From Dactylosporangium vinaceum (GTDB taxonomy: Bacteria; Actinomycetota; Actinomycetes; Mycobacteriales; Micromonosporaceae): 64,000 nt of DNA. Positions 60,423 to 64,000 of the stretch are shown here, piece by piece (position 1 is the stretch's first letter; every line of letters starts with the position of its first letter). Where the stretch lies: the NCBI RefSeq assembly GCF_019904175.1, contig NZ_CP061913.1, positions 9,114,001 through 9,178,000 on the forward strand, in the 5' to 3' direction. The notes beneath the pieces are model-generated. The model worked only from the letters and a program-made list of their open reading frames with translations, was not told the DNA's origin and ran no database searches. Both the position numbers and the translations under genes were made by a program.

Positions 60423-62099
60423 ATGCGTCATCGCGCACTGCCGGCCGCGATCGCCCTGGCCGCGCTGAGCACCGGACTGCTGGCCGGCTGCGGCGCCAAC
60501 GAGGCGACCCCGGCCGCCGGCGGCTCGGCCAAGGCCGGCGGCACGCTCTACGTGCTGTCCGACCGGGCCACCAACCTCTTCGACCCGGGCAAGAGCTCCA
60601 GCCTGCCGATCACGTCGCTGGGCCTGGTGCACCGGCGGCTGACCGCCTGGGACGCGGCGCCCGGCAAGACGACCACCGTCGTGCCCGACCTGGCCACCGA
60701 CACCGGCAAAGTCTCCGACGGCGGCAAGACGTGGACCTACACGCTGCGCGACGGGCTTAAGTTCAGCGACGGCTCCCCGATCACGTCGGCCGACATCCGC
60801 TGGGGCGTGGAGCGCTCGTTCACCCCGGCGTTCTCCGGTGGCCTGGCGTATCACAAGGCGCTGCTGGACAGCGCGGCCACGTACCGCGGGCCGTTCGAGG
60901 GCAAGGACCTGGCCTCGATCGAGACGCCGGACGACAAGACGATCGTGTTCCACCTGGCCCGCGCGTACGGTGACTGGCCCTGGGTGGTCAGCACGCCCGC
61001 GTTCGCCCCGGTGCCGAAGGGCAAGGGCAGCGAGGCGACCTACGGCGAGCACCCGGTCGCCTCCGGCCCGTTCCAGGTGGCGAAGTACCAGTCCGGCGTG
61101 GAGATCCGCCTCGAGCGCAACCCGAACTGGTCACGGGCGAACGACCCGATCCGCACCGGCCTGCCCGACGCGGTCGTGTTCCAGCTCGGCCAGCAGTCCT
61201 CGGTCATCTCCAAGCGGCTCATCGACGACTCGGGCAACGACAGGTTCGCGTTCGGCCTGCCGTTCGTCGCCCCGGCGCAGCTGGCCCAGGTGCAGGGCAA
61301 CGCCGCGGCCAAGCAGCGGGTCGTCACCTCGAAGTCGGGCGCGCTGGCCTACCTGGCCATCAACACGACCCGCGGCAAGCTGACCGACCCGAAGGTCCGC
61401 CAGGCGTTCCAGTACGCCGTGGACAAGGGCGCCTACCAGGTCGCCTCGGCCGGCAGCGCCGCGCTCGCCGGCGACATCGCCACCACGCTCATCACCGACG
61501 GCATCGCCGGCCGCGAGCAGTTCGACCTCTACCCGGCGCCGCCGGCGGGCGACCCGGCCAAGGCCAAGGCGCTGCTCGCCGAGGCCGGCCTCCCCAACGG
61601 TCTGGACAATCTCGTCCTGGTGGCGTCCAACGCCAACGACTACGCGGCCAAGGCCCAGGCGATCCAGGCCGGCCTGTCCCGGGCCGGCATCAAGGTGACC
61701 ATCAAGGCCCTGGACTCCGACGCCTTCGAGGAGGCCACCACCGGCAACAACCCCGACTACGACCTGGTGCTCACCTCGTGGCAGCCCGACTTCCCCAGCC
61801 CCAACGCCAACCTGCAGCCGCTGTTCGCGACCTCGGAGATCGGCAACGGGGCGTACAACAGCTCGCGGTACAGCAGCCCGGAGGTCGACCGGCTGATCGA
61901 GGAGGCGCAGAGCACCGTCGACCCGGCCGCGGCGGCGAAGCTGTGGGCCCAGCTCGACCGGCGCATCATGCAGGACTCACCGGTCGTGCCGCTCATCTTC
62001 ACCCGCAACTCGTTCCTGCACGGCTCGGGCGTCACCGGCTTCCAGATCCCCGACTTCCCGGCCTACCCCAACTACCTGCAGGTCGGGCTCAACCGATGA
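60423..62099 (+). CDS. Peptide ABC transporter substrate-binding lipoprotein (SBP_bac_5)
   Basis: A 558-residue extracellular solute-binding protein; GGGAGG before ATG 60423. Signal peptide with lipobox (STGLLAGCG), so membrane-anchored. Family 5 features: GKTWTYTLRDGLKFSDGSPI near residue 110, and a C-terminal SPVVPLIFTRNSFLHGSGV region. It would bind an oligopeptide or similar solute for the permeases upstream. Its stop overlaps the ATPase start (ATGA). Confidence 0.92.
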   Translation: MRHRALPAAIALAALSTGLLAGCGANEATPAAGGSAKAGGTLYVLSDRATNLFDPGKSSSLPITSLGLVHRRLTAWDAAPGKTTTVVPDLATDTGKVSDGGKTWTYTLRDGLKFSDGSPITSADIRWGVERSFTPAFSGGLAYHKALLDSAATYRGPFEGKDLASIETPDDKTIVFHLARAYGDWPWVVSTPAFAPVPKGKGSEATYGEHPVASGPFQVAKYQSGVEIRLERNPNWSRANDPIRTGLPDAVVFQLGQQSSVISKRLIDDSGNDRFAFGLPFVAPAQLAQVQGNAAAKQRVVTSKSGALAYLAINTTRGKLTDPKVRQAFQYAVDKGAYQVASAGSAALAGDIATTLITDGIAGREQFDLYPAPPAGDPAKAKALLAEAGLPNGLDNLVLVASNANDYAAKAQAIQAGLSRAGIKVTIKALDSDAFEEATTGNNPDYDLVLTSWQPDFPSPNANLQPLFATSEIGNGAYNSSRYSSPEVDRLIEEAQSTVDPAAAAKLWAQLDRRIMQDSPVVPLIFTRNSFLHGSGVTGFQIPDFPAYPNYLQVGLNR

Positions 62100-63703
62100 C
62101 CACCGGTCCGCTGCTGGCGGTCCGCGGGCTCGGGGTGAGCTTCGCGGGCCGCCCGGTGGTCCGCGACGTGAGCTTCACCGCCGGCCGCGGCGAGGTGCTC
62201 GCCATCGTCGGCGAGTCCGGCTCCGGCAAGACCGTCACCGCCCTGTCGCTGCTGGGCCTGCTGCCCGGCAACGCCGAGGTGACCGGCTCGGCGCTCCTGG
62301 ACGGCACCGACCTGTTCACGGTGTCGCCGGCCCGCCGCCGGGCGATCCGCGGCAAGGACGTGGCGATGGTCTTCCAGGAGCCGATGAGCGCCCTGAACCC
62401 GGTGTTCACCTGCGGCTATCAGGTCCGGGAGGCGCTGCGGACGGCCCGGCTCGCCCGGGCGCGCACCCTCGAGCTGCTCGAGCTGGCCGGCCTGAGCGAC
62501 CCCGCCCGGATCGCCCGTTCGTATCCGCACGAGCTTTCCGGCGGCCAGCTCCAGCGGGTCGTCATCGCCATGGCCATCGCCAACGACCCGGCCCTGCTCA
62601 TCGCCGACGAGCCCACCACCGCCCTCGACGTGACGGTGCAGGCCGAGGTCCTGGGGCTGCTGCGCGACCTGAAGGCCCGGATCGGCATGTCGCTCCTGCT
62701 CATCACCCACGACATGGGCGTCGTGGCCGACCTGGCCGACCGCGTGGTCGTGATGCGCGACGGGCGCATCGTCGAGCAGAACGACGTCACCACCCTGTTC
62801 GCCGCCCCCTCGGCCGGCTACACCCGCGAGCTGCTGGGCGCGGTGGCGGCCGCACCACCGTCGAAGAAGCCAACCCCGCAAGCGGCGCCGGTGGTACGTC
62901 TGATCGGCGCCACGGCCACCTACCGCGGACGGTTCCGCAGCCCGCCCGTCCGCGCGGTCGACGACGTGTCCCTGGAGGTCGGTGCGGGCGAGGTGCTGGG
63001 CCTGGTCGGCGAGTCCGGCTCCGGCAAGAGCACCCTGGCCGCCCTCATCACCGGCCTGCTGACCCCGGCCGCGGGCCGGGTCGAGCTCCTGGGCACCGAC
63101 CTGGCCACGCTGAGCCGCCCGGCGCTGCGGGCGGCCCGGCGCCGCATAGGCGTCGTGTTCCAGGACCCGGCGTCCACGCTGAACCCGCGCAACACCGTGG
63201 GCGCCGGCGTCGCCGAGCCCATCGAGCTGCACCGCGTCCTGTCCGGCCCGGCCCTGACCGCCCGCGTCTGCGAGCTCCTGGAGGCGGTCGAGCTCCCCGC
63301 CGCCTTCCGCTCCCGCTACCCGCACGAGCTGTCCGGCGGCCAGCGCCAGCGCGTGGCCCTGGCCCGCGCCCTGGCCCTGGACCCCGAGCTGCTCATCGCC
63401 GACGAGCCGACGAGCGCCCTGGACGTCTCCGTCCAGGCGAAGATCCTGGCCCTGTTCCACCGCCTGCAGGACGAACGCGGCTTCGCCGCCGTCTTCATCA
63501 GCCACGACCTGTCGGTCATCCAGCGCGTGGCCGACCGCGTGGCCGTGATGCTCCGCGGCCGCGTGGTCGAGCTGGGCCCGGCCGCGGACGTCCTCACCGC
63601 GCCGGCCCACTCGTACACCAAGCGCCTCCTGGCCGCCGCTCCCGTCGCCGACCCCGCCGAACAACGACGCCGCCGAGCCGCCTGGACCGCCCTGCGGGCC
63701 TAG
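62096..63703 (+). CDS. Fused double ATPase of the peptide ABC transporter (DppD-DppF-like)
   Basis: A 535-residue protein containing two ABC ATPase domains in tandem. First: Walker A GESGSGKTVT, signature LSGGQLQRVVIAMAI, Walker B LLIADEPTTALD. Second (from ~290): Walker A GESGSGKSTL, signature LSGGQRQRVALARAL, Walker B LLIADEPTSALD. Most Opp/Dpp systems use two separate ATPase genes; the fusion is common in actinomycetes and rhizobia. With the preceding three genes it makes a complete importer: two permeases, receptor and ATPases. Confidence 0.93.
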   Translation: MTTGPLLAVRGLGVSFAGRPVVRDVSFTAGRGEVLAIVGESGSGKTVTALSLLGLLPGNAEVTGSALLDGTDLFTVSPARRRAIRGKDVAMVFQEPMSALNPVFTCGYQVREALRTARLARARTLELLELAGLSDPARIARSYPHELSGGQLQRVVIAMAIANDPALLIADEPTTALDVTVQAEVLGLLRDLKARIGMSLLLITHDMGVVADLADRVVVMRDGRIVEQNDVTTLFAAPSAGYTRELLGAVAAAPPSKKPTPQAAPVVRLIGATATYRGRFRSPPVRAVDDVSLEVGAGEVLGLVGESGSGKSTLAALITGLLTPAAGRVELLGTDLATLSRPALRAARRRIGVVFQDPASTLNPRNTVGAGVAEPIELHRVLSGPALTARVCELLEAVELPAAFRSRYPHELSGGQRQRVALARALALDPELLIADEPTSALDVSVQAKILALFHRLQDERGFAAVFISHDLSVIQRVADRVAVMLRGRVVELGPAADVLTAPAHSYTKRLLAAAPVADPAEQRRRRAAWTALRA

Positions 63704-63741
63704 GCCGGAGGGGCCTGGCACGGCCGTGCGATGGTGGACGG

Positions 63742-64000
63742 GTGTCGACGATCACCACCGACGGGCGCCCGGTCGATCTCTTCGCGGTGCTGCCCCACAG
63801 CGGTGAGCCGGCCTTCGTGCACGCGAACATCGAGCCGGGCGCCGCAATCCTGGATCTGAGCCGCGCCGGCGGCCGCGTCGCCGACCCGCTCGTCGCGCTG
63901 GGCCATCCGGTGACCGCCGTCGACGACTCGGCCGCCATGCTCGCCCTGGTCCACGACGCCGCGACCGTCGAGTCAGGCCTTGCGACGTTGCAACTCGACG
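63742..64000 (+). CDS. SAM-dependent methyltransferase-like protein (3' end beyond window)
   Basis: From GTG 63742 the frame stays open to the right edge (86 codons). The sequence has the class I methyltransferase look: an N-terminal helix, then the SAM-binding loop as AAILDLSRAGGRVADPLVAL and acidic strand end AVDDSAAMLALV. GGACGG lies upstream. Only the first third is present, so family details cannot be given. Confidence 0.65.
   Translation, partial: MSTITTDGRPVDLFAVLPHSGEPAFVHANIEPGAAILDLSRAGGRVADPLVALGHPVTAVDDSAAMLALVHDAATVESGLATLQLD

Overview
The window is GC-rich (roughly 70%) with GTG/TTG starts, ATGA/TGATG gene overlaps and families (DUF4419, DUF2243, CtaG, many MarR/PadR regulators, tandem biosynthetic clusters) that point to a filamentous actinomycete. 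Recurrent TCCACAGTGGAC-like words and overall style suggest something like Micromonosporaceae, but the family is a guess. No rRNA, tRNA, CRISPR array or intact transposase was seen.

Layout. (1) 1-6.0 kb, minus strand: a tightly coupled operon for an N-N bond (hydrazine) building block feeding a nonribosomal peptide: cupin, methionyl-tRNA-synthetase-like enzyme, FAD amine oxidase, lysine/ornithine N-monooxygenase, a small conserved protein, a free carrier protein and a condensation domain that runs off the left edge. An ECF-like sigma factor lies just upstream. (2) 6.7-10.3 kb: a gene-poor scar with a frameshifted ABC-transporter tail, a truncated histidine phosphatase and a HAD phosphatase. 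(3) 10.4-22.0 kb, plus strand: a six-gene overlapping operon (vWA, Ser/Thr kinase-like with zinc ribbon, SF1 helicase, C-terminal HEPN-motif protein, coiled-coil McrB-like NTPase, McrC/DUF2357-like zinc-ribbon protein). It matches the plan of an RNA-targeting CoCoNuT-type McrBC defence system with TerY-P-like regulators. (4) 22.1-23.7 kb: a SUKH/SMI1-like protein and a lipoprotein.

(5) 23.8-40.0 kb: a large RiPP cluster. It has a fused E1-like/YcaO cyclodehydratase, SagB dehydrogenase, NHLM-type export (membrane fusion protein, C39-peptidase ABC transporter, second ABC transporter), a divergent MerR regulator and two NHLP-type precursor peptides. One precursor ends in a six-cysteine CCCPCCCT tail. 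A strong hairpin follows the precursors, then a second YcaO with TfuA (the thioamide-forming pair) and a B12-type radical SAM enzyme. The expected product would combine azol(in)es with thioamide or C-methyl modifications. (6) 40-43.2 kb: PadR regulator with a divergent alpha/beta hydrolase and two unknown genes. (7) 43.5-45.6 kb: a divergent HEPN/PIN-domain gene pair of lower GC content inserted next to a decayed short-chain dehydrogenase, probably a small toxin or defence island.

(8) 45.9-57.0 kb: housekeeping and accessory genes: divergent MarR-type regulators with readable operators, small membrane proteins, a GNAT acetyltransferase, a 5'-damaged quinone oxidoreductase, a four-cold-shock-domain protein, DUF4419, a MarR/oxidoreductase pair with three identical palindromes, and a large repeat-type hypothetical protein. 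(9) 57.1-64.0 kb, plus strand: DUF2243 and CtaG membrane proteins, then an oligopeptide-type ABC importer (two permeases, lipoprotein receptor, fused double ATPase) and the start of a methyltransferase at the right edge.

All functional statements come from reading motifs and gene order; no database search was run.
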